From Agromyces larvae (GTDB lineage: Bacteria > Actinomycetota > Actinomycetes > Actinomycetales > Microbacteriaceae), in contig NZ_CP094528.1 in NCBI RefSeq assembly GCF_022811705.1, forward strand, positions 2,418,001-2,482,000: 64,000 nucleotides of DNA. Reading direction: 5' to 3'. The notes beneath the pieces are model-generated. The model was not told where the DNA came from. It did no database searches and was given only the letters and a program-made list of their open reading frames with translations. Position 1 is the stretch's first letter. Each line of letters begins with the position of its first letter. Shown here piece after piece: positions 33,746 through 42,030 of this stretch. The translations under genes and the position numbers were made by a program.

Positions 33746-34168
33746 TCAACTGATCGTCGACCCCGTCTGCCCCGTCGCCCGCCCCGCCTCGACCAACCGC
33801 TGCAGCTGCGCGATGCGCGCGAACACGTCGCGGCGCTGCACATCCGTCCAGACCGGCACGGGCTCGGTGAAGGTGCGATCGCCGGGCGCCCACACGGTGA
33901 CGTTGATGTGACCGCTCACGGTACGCCGACGCCACAGCAAGAAGAACAGGTTCAGCGGGAACGTCCAGATGAACAGGATGAGCATCGCGATCGCCCACCC
34001 GTTCATTCGCGACATCGTCTCGGACTCGTCGTGTGTCGCGAGGGCCACCTCGCCGAGCGACCACGTGCCGTCGGGCGTGACGATGCGCTCGCGCGTCGCG
34101 TGGATGTTGCCGATCGACACGAGGCAGGGCACGGGCGCGGCTGAGTCACCGGAAGGCTGCAGGGTCAC
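33746..34168 (-). CDS. small membrane protein, longer copy of a duplicated gene
   Basis: A 140-residue protein. Residues 1-50 (PCLVSIGNIHATRERIVTPD, then GTWSLGEVALATHDE) form a beta-rich cytosolic head, followed by the same segment as in the 32163 copy: MNGWAIAMLILFIWTFPLNL and RRRTVSGHINVTVWAPGDRT. The GTG at 34168 lies exactly six bases after TACCGT (34175-34180), which fixes the start by the leaderless rule. This copy looks like the parent and the other a recombinant. Function unknown. Confidence 0.7.
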   Translation of the reverse strand: MTLQPSGDSAAPVPCLVSIGNIHATRERIVTPDGTWSLGEVALATHDESETMSRMNGWAIAMLILFIWTFPLNLFFLLWRRRTVSGHINVTVWAPGDRTFTEPVPVWTDVQRRDVFARIAQLQRLVEAGRATGQTGSTIS

Positions 34169-34343
34169 GACACGACGGTAGCGAACGGGTCGGGTGCGCA
34201 GCATCCGCAAAGCATGGCCGGATGCCTCTGAGCCGGGCGTCGTCCTCCTCCTCGACGGTGCCGTTCCGCTCCTGTCAAGTCCCTGGCGGCGAGGCATCCG
34301 CGGGCGCAGCATGCTCCTACGACGAGAACGAGAGGAGCACGCG

Positions 34344-34613
34344 ATGTCCGATCTCAGCCCCGGGCCGTTCACGCCCGAACCCGACCCGACCGACCTCGAC
34401 GGGCCCGGCAGCGGCGCCCGCTTCGGCGACGCGACCGCTCTGCCGAACGACGACACCACCGCAGCCGGAGCTGAGTCGGGAACGCAGACCAGCGATGCAT
34501 CCGTGCCCGACGACGCCGGAGGCACCGCGCTGGAAGGAGCCGACCCGACCCCGCACGTCGAGGCCGACATCCTGCCCGATGATCCCGAGGCGCAGAACCC
34601 GCAGCGCGCCTGA
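34344..34613 (+). CDS. small acidic disordered protein 1
   Basis: An 89-residue protein (MSDLSPGPFTPEPDPTDLDG, ending DDPEAQNPQRA) rich in Asp, Pro, Thr and Gly, with no predicted fold. GAGAGGAG lies eight bases before the ATG. It is the first of three similar small genes in a row, each with its own ribosome-binding site. The upstream gap 34169-34343 presumably holds their promoter. Function unknown; highly acidic short proteins in this family of bacteria are sometimes stress-linked, which is only a suggestion. Confidence 0.7.
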   Translation: MSDLSPGPFTPEPDPTDLDGPGSGARFGDATALPNDDTTAAGAESGTQTSDASVPDDAGGTALEGADPTPHVEADILPDDPEAQNPQRA

Positions 34614-34674
34614 GCGCGCCCGAACCGCACCCGAGTCCGAGAACGAGAACAGAACCGACCGAAAGGAACCGCAC

Positions 34675-34866
34675 ATGTCAGACCCCGCCGACTTCACCCA
34701 GGAGAAGCACGACAGCGAGCACACCCGTCGCGGCGACGCCGCCGACGAGGCGCGCGAGGACGTCAACGACGCCTTCGACACGCAGGAGCCGGGCGTCGAG
34801 CCCGAGCCCTTGACCGAGTCCACCGACGGCGGACTCGACGGCGGCGACCCCGGCGTCGAGGAGTAG
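34675..34866 (+). CDS. small acidic disordered protein 2
   Basis: A 63-residue protein (MSDPADFTQEKHDSEHTRRG, ending GLDGGDPGVEE). GAAAGGAACC precedes the ATG. Composition Asp/Glu/Gly-rich and disordered, like its two neighbours, and its middle (DAADEAREDVNDAFDTQEPG) may form a short helix. It lies 61 bp behind protein 1 and 77 bp before protein 3, on the same strand. Confidence 0.65.
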   Translation: MSDPADFTQEKHDSEHTRRGDAADEAREDVNDAFDTQEPGVEPEPLTESTDGGLDGGDPGVEE

Positions 34867-34943
34867 CCGCTCGGCTCATCCGGGTCGCGCGCGGCGCACG
34901 ACGCAGCGCGACCAACGTCAACCCACGAGCGAAGGAGCATCCG

Positions 34944-35156
34944 ATGACCGACCACGCGACCGACGGCCACGACCACGAAGACAACGCCAAGGCCAGCCGC
35001 GCCGACCTCCCGGTGACACAGGTCGACGACGATGAGGTCGCCTCGCACGACCCGGGCGGGGACGCGCCCGATGGTCAGGGTGTCGGCATCGCGGGCGGAA
35101 CCACGCCGCACGCCGACGCACCGGCCGAAGGCACCGACGAAGAGCGGCGCGTCTGA
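34944..35156 (+). CDS. small acidic disordered protein 3
   Basis: A 70-residue protein (MTDHATDGHDHEDNAKASRA, then DLPVTQVDDDEVASHDPGGD) that is His/Asp-rich near the N-terminus. GAAGGAG lies eight bases before the ATG. A short hairpin (35169-35189) follows within 15 bases of its stop and can end the transcript. The three genes together look like one small operon of intrinsically disordered proteins. Confidence 0.65.
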   Translation: MTDHATDGHDHEDNAKASRADLPVTQVDDDEVASHDPGGDAPDGQGVGIAGGTTPHADAPAEGTDEERRV

Positions 35157-35168
35157 GCGCGTGAGATT

Positions 35169-35189
35169 CCGCCCTCGCGATGAGGGCGG
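35169..35189. terminator. short hairpin between convergent genes
   Basis: CCGCCCTC and GAGGGCGG (8 bp each) around the loop GCGAT lie between the stops of the acidic-protein genes (35156) and the leftward membrane protein (35222). This fits a bidirectional terminator. Confidence 0.5.
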
Positions 35190-35221
35190 TCAGACGTCGA
35201 GCCTGACGTCGGCGGCACTTC

Positions 35222-35593
35222 TCACACCGCCGACGTCAACGCCGACACCGCGCAGAGCCCGCCCGCGACGACGAAGATCGCCCACGACGGGTGCCGCCCG
35301 CGCGTGTACACGATCGGCAGCAGCGCGCACGCGATGAGCGTCCACCCGATGCCCGCGACGACCGTCTGCAGCGAGGCATCCACCCCGATCAGGACGAGCG
35401 CGAGGGCGATCGCGATCGCGAGCACGGATGTCACGTGCCACGCGAACCGGATCGTTCCCGCCGCGACGGAGCGACCGCCCGCGATCGGCGGCAACCGTTC
35501 CTGCGCGAGCAGGAACCCGATGACATGCCGCTCGCCGAGGATCGAGTGCGCGATCCCGAGAACTGCCATGAGAATGCCCGCGGCGATCAGCAT
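35222..35593 (-). CDS. four-span membrane protein
   Basis: A 123-residue hydrophobic protein with four likely membrane segments: MLIAAGILMAVLGIAHSILG, IRFAWHVTSVLAIAIALALV, a third near TVVAGIGWTLIACALLPIVY, and WAIFVVAGGLCAVSALTSAV. A loop ERHVIGFLLAQERLPP follows the first. It resembles small unnamed integral proteins found widely in actinobacteria. It lies 12 bp behind the FAH-family gene on the same strand, so the two are probably co-transcribed. Confidence 0.7.
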   Translation of the reverse strand: MLIAAGILMAVLGIAHSILGERHVIGFLLAQERLPPIAGGRSVAAGTIRFAWHVTSVLAIAIALALVLIGVDASLQTVVAGIGWTLIACALLPIVYTRGRHPSWAIFVVAGGLCAVSALTSAV

Positions 35594-35605
35594 TCGCCGA
35601 TCCTC

Positions 35606-36787
35606 TCAGCCCAGCAACCCGCGTCGGGCGAGGCTCGCGAACAGGTCGGCGATGCCGAACTCCCACGGCTCGACGGTTTCGCTGAGGTCGACGCGGTTGG
35701 CGAGGCATCCGAGCCGCGGTTCCGAGATGCGCACGACGTCGCCGAGGCGGTGCGTGAACCCCGCGCCCGGCTCGCCGCGGTCGACGATCGGCGCGAACAG
35801 CGTGCCGAGGTAGAGCACGAACCCGTCGGGATACCGGTGGTGGGCGCCGATCGCCTGCGCGACGAGGTCGGCGGGGTCGCGGCTGATCTCGGCGAGCGGA
35901 CTCGTCGCCGACAACGCGAACCCGTCGTCGCCGGCGACCTCGAGCGTGACGACCGCGCGCCGCGCGTCGTCGAGCGTGTACGCGTCGTCGAACAGCCGCA
36001 GCAACGGGCCGACCGCCGCCGAGCCGTTGTTGTCCTTCGCCTTGCCGAGCAGCAGCGCCGACCGGCCCTCGATGTCGCGCAGGTTCACGTCGTTGCCGAG
36101 CGTCGCGCCCACGATGCCGCCGCGCGAGTTCACGGCGAGCACGAGCTCGGGCTCGGGGTTGTTCCAGTCCGACCCCGAGTACACGCCCACGTCGACGCCC
36201 GTGCCGACCGTCGACAGCACGGGGGCTTTCGTGAAGATCTCGGCGTCGGGCCCGATGCCCACCTCGAGGTACTGGCTCCAGAGGTCGCGGTCGACGAGCA
36301 GTTCCTTCAGCCGCATCGCCTCGGGCGAGCCGGGCACGAGGTCGGCGAGGGTGCCGCCGATCGCGGCCAGCACCTCGGCGCGGATGCCCGCGGCCTGGTC
36401 CTGATCGCCTCGCGCGCGCTCCTCGATCATGCGCTCGAGCATCGACACCGGGAACGTGACGCCCGCGGCCTTCACCACGTGCAGATCGATCGGGGAGAGC
36501 AGCCACGGATGCCCCGGATCACGCGTCCCCGGAGCCGTGTTCGCGAGCACGTCGTCGAGGGTCGCGACGGTCGGGCCGTCTGCTGCGGCGAGGGCCGCGG
36601 CCGGGTCGTCGGCCTCAGTGAGCTCGCGCACCGTCGGGAACGTCGCCGTCACATCGACGAGGTCGCCGCCGCGCACCGCGACGACGCTCGGGCCGCGCAC
36701 GGCCGGATCCCACACCCGCCCCACGAGCAGGGCTGCCGCGGCATCGTCGGGAAGGGTCGCCTCGGTCGTCGTGTACGGATGCTCCAT
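35606..36787 (-). CDS. fumarylacetoacetate hydrolase family protein, XylX-like
   Basis: A 393-residue enzyme of the FAH superfamily. The catalytic core shows EPELVLAVNSRGGIVGATLG, NDVNLRDIEGRSALLLGKAK, DNNGSAAVGPLLRLF and PADLVAQAIGAHHRYPDGFV with metal-binding Glu and Asp. Length and the NDVNLRDIEGRS motif match 2-keto-3-deoxy-D-xylonate or -arabonate dehydratases (XylX type) rather than true fumarylacetoacetases. That would place it in non-phosphorylative pentose oxidation; the exact sugar acid is inference. An arabinofuranosidase operon lies at the far right of the window. Confidence 0.85.
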   Translation of the reverse strand: MEHPYTTTEATLPDDAAAALLVGRVWDPAVRGPSVVAVRGGDLVDVTATFPTVRELTEADDPAAALAAADGPTVATLDDVLANTAPGTRDPGHPWLLSPIDLHVVKAAGVTFPVSMLERMIEERARGDQDQAAGIRAEVLAAIGGTLADLVPGSPEAMRLKELLVDRDLWSQYLEVGIGPDAEIFTKAPVLSTVGTGVDVGVYSGSDWNNPEPELVLAVNSRGGIVGATLGNDVNLRDIEGRSALLLGKAKDNNGSAAVGPLLRLFDDAYTLDDARRAVVTLEVAGDDGFALSATSPLAEISRDPADLVAQAIGAHHRYPDGFVLYLGTLFAPIVDRGEPGAGFTHRLGDVVRISEPRLGCLANRVDLSETVEPWEFGIADLFASLARRGLLG

Positions 36788-36913
36788 CGCACGCTCCTCT
36801 CCGCGGCGAGCCTACCCACCGGTGGCGGAGCAGCGACCCGACGGCCCGCTTCGGCAGAGCAGGGCGGGGGCGGGGCGGCCGCGGCATCCGGCTCGTGACG
36901 CGACCGCACCCGC

Positions 36914-37306
36914 TCATGCCGGACGCGTCCGGCGTTCGTACGCGGCGTGGCGGGCGTCGAGCCGCGCGATGCGCTCGCGCAGCGCGACGAGCAGCGCGCC
37001 GGCCCGCGAGCGATCGCCGACGGTGAGCGCGCCGGCCGCAGCCAGTCGCTTCGCACGGCCCGCGAGCGCGTCGGCGCGGTCGACGGTGTCGCGCCGCCAC
37101 TCCCGATACGGGCCGTCGGGGCGGCACGCGAGGCGGTCGAAACGGTCGTCGATGATCGCCACGCGCAGTTCGAGCGCCTGCACGTCGGCGTGCAGCCGGC
37201 GCCGCTCGGCGGCGAGCACCGGATCGAGCGGCGGATGCGCCGCACCGACGGCGGCGCGCACCGCCACGTGGCTGCGGGCGGGAATGGTGCTGGGGTCGGA
37301 TCTCAT
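36914..37306 (-). CDS. hypothetical coiled-coil-like protein
   Basis: A 130-residue, highly basic and helical protein (LAAERRRLHADVQALELRVA, IIDDRFDRLACRPDGPYREW, then LLVALRERIARLDARHAAYE). AGGAG lies six bases before ATG at 37306. No family recognised. It is transcribed divergently from the 684-residue gene at 37454, with 147 bp between them. Confidence 0.6.
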   Translation of the reverse strand: MRSDPSTIPARSHVAVRAAVGAAHPPLDPVLAAERRRLHADVQALELRVAIIDDRFDRLACRPDGPYREWRRDTVDRADALAGRAKRLAAAGALTVGDRSRAGALLVALRERIARLDARHAAYERRTRPA

Positions 37307-37453
37307 GTCGACTCCTGGGGGACTCCGGGATGTCCCGAAGATCACGACCGTACGCACCCCCTCCGACATCGCGGCCCGCGGGCGATTCGCCGGCCGCCGT
37401 GACGGTGGTCGCCGGTACGCTCGGCTCACCCTGACCGGCCGGAAGGACCCGAC

Positions 37454-39508
37454 GTGACGATGACCGCCACCACGCATCGGCCGACTCCCCCGGTCGCCGT
37501 CGGCACCGGAGCCGTCGACGACCTCGTCGCCCGAATCCTCGACGCCCGCCGCACCCGCCCGCTCGTGGTGGTGTCGACGCGGTTCGGCGATGCGTCCAGG
37601 GTCGGTCCCACCGTGGTCGACCTGGATCGACTGGTCGAGCAGGCGGGCGATCTCGTCGAGGTCGTCGTCATCGAGACCGGCGAACCGACCTGGCGGCTGA
37701 AAGAGCTGCTCCCGCACGGGTTCCAGGTGTACGACGGCGCCGCGCGATCGTTCCCGGTCGGCACGACGGTCGACAGCGATCCGCGCGCCTCGCCGTTGCG
37801 CCTCGCCTGGCTCGGGGTCGAGCGCGCCACCGATCTCGTGATCTCCGACGCGCTCGCGCATGCGCACGCGGCCGGGCTGTTCGCCGCGGCACCGCGCCGG
37901 TCCCGGCCGGCGGCCGGCACGGTGAAGGGCTTCACCGCCGGCGGCACGCGCGCGCTGATCGAGCTCGACGACGGTTCGGGGTTCGCAACGCTCTCGCAGG
38001 AGCTGCTGTTCGCGCCGACGCCGCTCGAGTGGACCCTCGACCGGGGCGGCCGGGTTCGCGGTCGACTCGACCTCGACCAGCGCCGGCTCATCGTCGACGA
38101 GCACGTGCCCGCGCTCGACGAACTCGCCCGCGTGTTCCCGCACGCGTCGGTGACCCTCGCGCTCGTCGAGCAGGTCGGGCACGAGCATGCCCGGCTGGCG
38201 CTGCATCCGCGGGTCGCCATCCGGGTGCATCTGACGGATGTCTCGCCCAATCCGCTCGACCGTCTCGATCTCCTGCTCGTCGAAGGAGAGGTGGTGCCGG
38301 TGCGCGTCGTCCACCTGTCCGACGGGCGCCTGCACCTGCGGCTCAGCGACGTCGACGACGACGAGCCGGTGCTGCCTGCCGTCTCGCTCATCGACGGCGG
38401 GCCGCCGTGGCTGCGCGAAGGTCGATCGCTGGTCGCCGATGCGGCGCAGCCGGTCGACCTCGACGGCCCGGATGCGGCGGGCCTGCCGGTAGTGACGGCC
38501 GAGCCGGTCGGCGCGGTCGAGACGGTCAGCCCGACCGAGCCGGTCAGCCCGACCGAGAAGCTCGGCCCGACCGAGAAGCTCGGCCCGCCCGAGCGGGTCG
38601 GCCCGCCCGAGCCGATCGCCACGTTCACGCGACCGAAGCCCGGGCCGGGACTGCGGGCGGTGCTTCCCGCGACGGGGCCGGCTGCCGCCGAGCGGCCGGG
38701 AGCATCCGGTTCGCCCGTCGCATCCGGTTCGCCCGTATCATCCGGTTCGCCCGTCGCATCCCGCCCGACCGACGCAGCACCCGTGCCCGACCCGCCCGCC
38801 GCACCGACGTCGCGCTCCGCGCTGCAGACCACGCAGGCCGAACTCGCGACCGCCCGCGCTCGCGTGGCCGAACTCGAGCGGCGCATCCACGAGCTCGGCG
38901 TCTCCGACTCGGCGATCGCCCGCCTGCACCAGCAGGTCAGGGTGGCCGAGCAGCGGGCGCGCGATGCACTCGCCGAGCAGGGGCGCCTGCAGCGCGAGAT
39001 CGCCGGGCTGCGCGCGGGCCACGCCGAATCGGCGCGGCGCCTCCGCACGGCGGCGAGGGTGCCCAGGTCGGCCGTCGGCAGGTCGCCGCGCGATCGACGC
39101 GACGACTGGCCCGACGCGGAGTCCTGGGTGCGCCACGAGATCGCATGCGCGTGGGCGGCCCGGGTCGCGGCGTTCGAGAAGCGCGAGTATCCGCTGCCCG
39201 GGTACCTCGTCGGTGCCGGATTCGCCGACACCCTGTCGGCGCTCGACGAGGGGCAGTTCGACAAGGCGATGAAGGCCGCGGTCGACGTGCTCACCGGCCG
39301 GGCGCCGAAGCTGGCCGGTCGCGACCTGCACCGGCTGCGCGCCGGCGAACCCGGCGCGGGCGATCGGCAGCGCGACGACGGTGCAGTCGCGATGCGGTGC
39401 GCGATCGAACAGCACACCCCTTCGGCCCGGCGCCTGCACTACTGGATGGCACCGGGCGGCACGATCGAGCTCATCGACGTGCGCGTGCACGACGACCTCG
39501 ACCTGTGA
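37454..39508 (+). CDS. large modular protein with coiled coil, function unknown
   Basis: A 684-residue protein from GTG at 37454 (GGAAGGA six bases upstream). Residues about 1-90 look like a Rossmann-type or nuclease-like start (RRTRPLVVVSTRFGDASRVG). Residues about 155-290 contain two OB-like beta units (TVKGFTAGGTRALIELDDGS, GRVRGRLDLDQRRLIVDEHV). A repeat-rich linker follows with PTEKLG and SGSPVA units at DNA 38520-38615 and 38702-38761. Residues about 455-540 form a coiled coil (TQAELATARARVAELERRIH). The last 140 residues are a separate alpha domain (CAWAARVAAFEKREYPLPGY). Family not recognised; the layout suggests a nucleic-acid binding or scaffold protein. Confidence 0.75.
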   Translation: MTMTATTHRPTPPVAVGTGAVDDLVARILDARRTRPLVVVSTRFGDASRVGPTVVDLDRLVEQAGDLVEVVVIETGEPTWRLKELLPHGFQVYDGAARSFPVGTTVDSDPRASPLRLAWLGVERATDLVISDALAHAHAAGLFAAAPRRSRPAAGTVKGFTAGGTRALIELDDGSGFATLSQELLFAPTPLEWTLDRGGRVRGRLDLDQRRLIVDEHVPALDELARVFPHASVTLALVEQVGHEHARLALHPRVAIRVHLTDVSPNPLDRLDLLLVEGEVVPVRVVHLSDGRLHLRLSDVDDDEPVLPAVSLIDGGPPWLREGRSLVADAAQPVDLDGPDAAGLPVVTAEPVGAVETVSPTEPVSPTEKLGPTEKLGPPERVGPPEPIATFTRPKPGPGLRAVLPATGPAAAERPGASGSPVASGSPVSSGSPVASRPTDAAPVPDPPAAPTSRSALQTTQAELATARARVAELERRIHELGVSDSAIARLHQQVRVAEQRARDALAEQGRLQREIAGLRAGHAESARRLRTAARVPRSAVGRSPRDRRDDWPDAESWVRHEIACAWAARVAAFEKREYPLPGYLVGAGFADTLSALDEGQFDKAMKAAVDVLTGRAPKLAGRDLHRLRAGEPGAGDRQRDDGAVAMRCAIEQHTPSARRLHYWMAPGGTIELIDVRVHDDLDL

Positions 39509-39597
39509 CCGCCCGGCCGCGTGCTCGCGACGCGGTCGCCGGCGACGTGGCATCCGGGTCGCCTTCGAGCCGCCGCCCGACGCGAGAGAATCGACCG

Positions 39598-40050
39598 GTG
39601 CGCATCACACCTCGGCGGCTCGCGATCGGCATGAGCCTGTGGATCCCCAACCTGTTCAGCGGCATCCGGGTGACGCGGTTCGCCGACGACTGGACGAGCG
39701 CGACGGTCGAGTTGCACGTGAACGTCTTCACCCGCAACTACGTGAAGACCGCGTTCGGCGGGTCGATGTCGGCGATGACCGACCCGTACTACTTCATGCT
39801 CGTCATGCACCAGCTCGGCCGCGACTACATCGTGTGGGACACCCGCGGCGAGATCGAGTTCGTCAAGCCGGGGCGCGGGGTGCTGACGGCGCACTTCGAG
39901 GTTCCGCGGGAGAAGGCCGACGAACTCCGCGAACGCGCCCGCGGCGGCGCCAAGGTGCTCGAGTGGTTCGAGACCGAGATCACGGATGCCTCGGGCGACG
40001 TCGTCGCACGCGTGCGCCGCGAGGTGTACGTGCGCGAGAAGCGACGGTAG
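39598..40050 (+). CDS. DUF4442 hotdog-fold protein
   Basis: A 150-residue protein of the DUF4442/YiiD C-terminal-like hotdog family, related to acyl-CoA thioesterases. Characteristic blocks: LWIPNLFSGIRVTRFADDW, NYVKTAFGGSMSAMTDPYYF and GRGVLTAHFEVPREKADELR. It probably binds or cleaves an acyl thioester; the substrate is not known. The GTG at 39598 precedes MRITPRRLAIGMSLWI, the normal start; GAGAAT lies six bases upstream. Cytoplasmic. Confidence 0.88.
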   Translation: MRITPRRLAIGMSLWIPNLFSGIRVTRFADDWTSATVELHVNVFTRNYVKTAFGGSMSAMTDPYYFMLVMHQLGRDYIVWDTRGEIEFVKPGRGVLTAHFEVPREKADELRERARGGAKVLEWFETEITDASGDVVARVRREVYVREKRR

Positions 40051-40349
40051 TCGCGCACCGTCCCGTTCGTACCCCGGGGCGTGGAACAGGCCCGACGGCC
40101 GCGGGGGAACGGCGGCCGCCGGACGTCTGAGAGTGACCCCGGGCGCCGGGCGGAAGGGGATGCCGAAAGGAAGTGCCACGGCGCCGCATCCGGCGGTGGA
40201 TGCATCGGGGTCGGAATCGGCGGGGATCGCCATCGCAGGGTGGGGGTGTCGATCGCCGCCTACGGCCAACCTATCGACGGCGGGTGGGTGCGGACTGGGC
40301 GGATGCTGCATGAACCCTCGACGGCGTCTGGACGAATGCCGAGACCGCT
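40051..40349. other. intergenic stretch without a supported gene
   Basis: About 300 bp between the convergent DUF4442 and NUDIX genes. GC-rich inverted pieces (GGCCGCGGGGG against CGGCGGCCGCC) could end transcription. No reading frame here resembles a known protein. Confidence 0.5.
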
Positions 40350-40410
40350 GCGGTGTTCATCCGCGGTGTTCATCCGCGGTGTTCATCCGCGGTGTTCATC
40401 CGCGGTGTTC
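40350..40410 (+). repeat. 13-bp tandem repeat, 4.7 copies
   Basis: The unit GCGGTGTTCATCC is repeated four times exactly (40350-40401) and a fifth time in part (40402-40410). The stop codon of the NUDIX gene (40396) lies inside copy four, so the repeat forms its last residues EHRG. A period of 13 is not a multiple of three, so copy-number changes would alter the C-terminus. Confidence 0.95.
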
Positions 40411-40869
40411 GACGACCGTGTCGAGATCCTCGCCGAACACGAAGGTCGCAGCGACGCCGCCGCCGCGCAGCACGTCGGGCAGCCAATGCTGCGCGTCATC
40501 CCACATCAGCCCGAAGGGCACGTCGTCGAGGGCGATCCAGCGCGGAATGAGCTCACGCGACTCGCGCACCTCGCCCGCGAATCGGCGGCAGCGGAACACC
40601 AGCGACTGCTGACTCCACTCCGGCTTCGTCGGGAAGAGGTAGTCGAGCGTGCCCGCGTGCTCGAGGTCGTGCTCGTCGATGATCAGGCCGACCTCTTCGC
40701 GGACCTCGCGCACCGCGGCCTGGCGAGCCGTCTCGCCGGGCTCGATCTTGCCGCCTGGGCCGACGTGCTTGCCGACGCCGAGGCCGACCCGCTTCACGCC
40801 GAGCAGCACCTCGGTCGAGCCGCCGGTCTCGCGGAGCAGATACACCACGCACACCTGGGGCAAGGCCAT
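40396..40869 (-). CDS. NUDIX hydrolase, MutT/8-oxo-dGTPase type
   Basis: A 157-residue protein with a full NUDIX box: GPGGKIEPGETARQAAVREV followed by REEVGLI. It follows the pattern of small MutT-like enzymes that hydrolyse oxidised or spare nucleoside triphosphates (KHVGPGGK, FVFGEDL near the end). ATG at 40869 is six bases after TACCAT (40876-40881), leaderless. The extreme 3' end is made of a 13-bp tandem repeat, so the natural C-terminus may have been replaced. It lies 47 bp downstream of panD on the same strand. Confidence 0.9.
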   Translation of the reverse strand: MALPQVCVVYLLRETGGSTEVLLGVKRVGLGVGKHVGPGGKIEPGETARQAAVREVREEVGLIIDEHDLEHAGTLDYLFPTKPEWSQQSLVFRCRRFAGEVRESRELIPRWIALDDVPFGLMWDDAQHWLPDVLRGGGVAATFVFGEDLDTVVEHRG

Positions 40870-40916
40870 GCCGCCATGGTAGGCGACGTCCCACCGGCAG
40901 GGGTCGACCAGCTGGG

Positions 40917-41342
40917 TCAGGAGCGCACGGCGTGCGGCGGGGTCGCGACGTCGCCGACGATCGCCTCGGCGGGGTCGGCGCCGAGTTCGACGATGCGGTT
41001 CGCCGCGTCGACGTGCACGATCGCGGGGGCGAACTCCGCGGCATCCACCGACTCGACCGACGCCCACGAGATCAGGATGACCAGATCGCCCACCGCGACC
41101 AGCCGCGCCGCCGCCCCGTTCACGCCGATGACGCCCGAGCCGCGCTCGCCCGCGATCGTGTACGTGTCGAACCGCGCGCCGTTCGCGATGTTCACGACCG
41201 ACACCAACTCGCCGGGCAGGAGGTCGGCGGCGTCGAGCAGATCCTGGTCGACGGTGATCGACCCGACGTAGTGCAGATCGGCGTGCGTCACAGTCGCCCG
41301 GTGGATCTTCGACTTCAGCATGGTGCGGCGGAACGCGGGCAT
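40917..41342 (-). CDS. panD: aspartate 1-decarboxylase proenzyme
   Basis: A 141-residue pyruvoyl enzyme that makes beta-alanine for pantothenate and coenzyme A. The conserved start [20 protein letters not shown] is followed by the self-cleavage site VGS (Gly27-Ser28), where the pyruvoyl group is formed. [20 protein letters not shown] and [19 protein letters not shown] complete the double-psi barrel. CAGAAT lies six bases before ATG at 41342. No panB or panC is in view. Confidence 0.97.
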   Translation of the reverse strand: MPAFRRTMLKSKIHRATVTHADLHYVGSITVDQDLLDAADLLPGELVSVVNIANGARFDTYTIAGERGSGVIGVNGAAARLVAVGDLVILISWASVESVDAAEFAPAIVHVDAANRIVELGADPAEAIVGDVATPPHAVRS

Positions 41343-41384
41343 CGTTCCATTCTGCCCGAGCCCGAACCGTGCGAGGATCGGCGC

Positions 41385-41909
41385 ATGACCGGGGCATCCG
41401 CGATCGAACCGGCCGGGCCGCTGCCCGCCGGGATCACCCTGCGCCGCCCGACCGAGTACGACCACGCCGCGGTCGTGCGCGTCATCCCCGACTGGTGGGG
41501 GCTGCCCGCCGCGAGCCACCTGCCGATGATGCTGCCGCGGCTGTTCTTCCAGCATTTCTCTGACACGAGCTTCATCGCGACGGATGCCGCGGGGCTGGCG
41601 GGGTTCTTGATCGGATTCCGCTCGACCGCGCAGCCGGGGGTCGCGTACATCCACTTCGTCGGCGTGCGACCCGACCTGCGCGAGGCGGGGCTGGCGCGCA
41701 CCCTGTACGAGACGTTCTTCGCCGAGGCCCGAGCCGACGGATGCCACCGCGTCGACGCGATCACTGGACCGGGAAACCGGCGGTCGCAGGCGTTCCACGC
41801 CGCGATGGGATTCACCGCGACCGGCGACATGGAGGTCGACGGCGTGCTGGCCTGGCGCGACTACGACGGACCGGGCGAGCACCGCGTCACCTTCACCCGC
41901 GCCATCTGA
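41385..41909 (+). CDS. GNAT-family N-acetyltransferase
   Basis: A 174-residue acetyltransferase. The acetyl-CoA binding signature is [19 protein letters not shown] (motif A variant R-x-x-G-L-A). It is preceded by VAYIHFVGV and followed by [18 protein letters not shown] (motif B). Substrate unknown. It is divergent from panD with 42 bp between the starts, so both promoters overlap. Typical length. Confidence 0.88.
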   Translation: MTGASAIEPAGPLPAGITLRRPTEYDHAAVVRVIPDWWGLPAASHLPMMLPRLFFQHFSDTSFIATDAAGLAGFLIGFRSTAQPGVAYIHFVGVRPDLREAGLARTLYETFFAEARADGCHRVDAITGPGNRRSQAFHAAMGFTATGDMEVDGVLAWRDYDGPGEHRVTFTRAI

Positions 41910-41982
41910 CGCCCTCCCCCAGGTCGGGCGTTCTCTGCGGGCTCTGCCAGTTCCCGTTTCCGCAAGGCCGCGCCGCCACCAT

Positions 41983-42028
41983 CCGCAGGTTGAGGAGCGC
42001 CCGACGGAGTCGGACGCGTCTCGAAACC
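41983..42028 (-). repeat. REP-like dispersed repeat, full inverted copy d
   Basis: The reverse-strand copy of the family: CCGCAGGTTGAGGAGCGCCC then GACGGAGTCGGACGCG and TCTCGAAACC. It ends two bases before position 42031, where similarity to the toxin trunk begins in mid-domain. It is therefore the left joint of the truncated toxin gene. Confidence 0.9.
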
Positions 42029-42030
42029 TG

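Noticed and set aside
38520..38761. Tandem repeats as a possible mobile element
   Set aside because: They are in-frame 15-18 bp repeats that encode a linker (PTEKLG and SGSPVA units) of the 684-residue protein.
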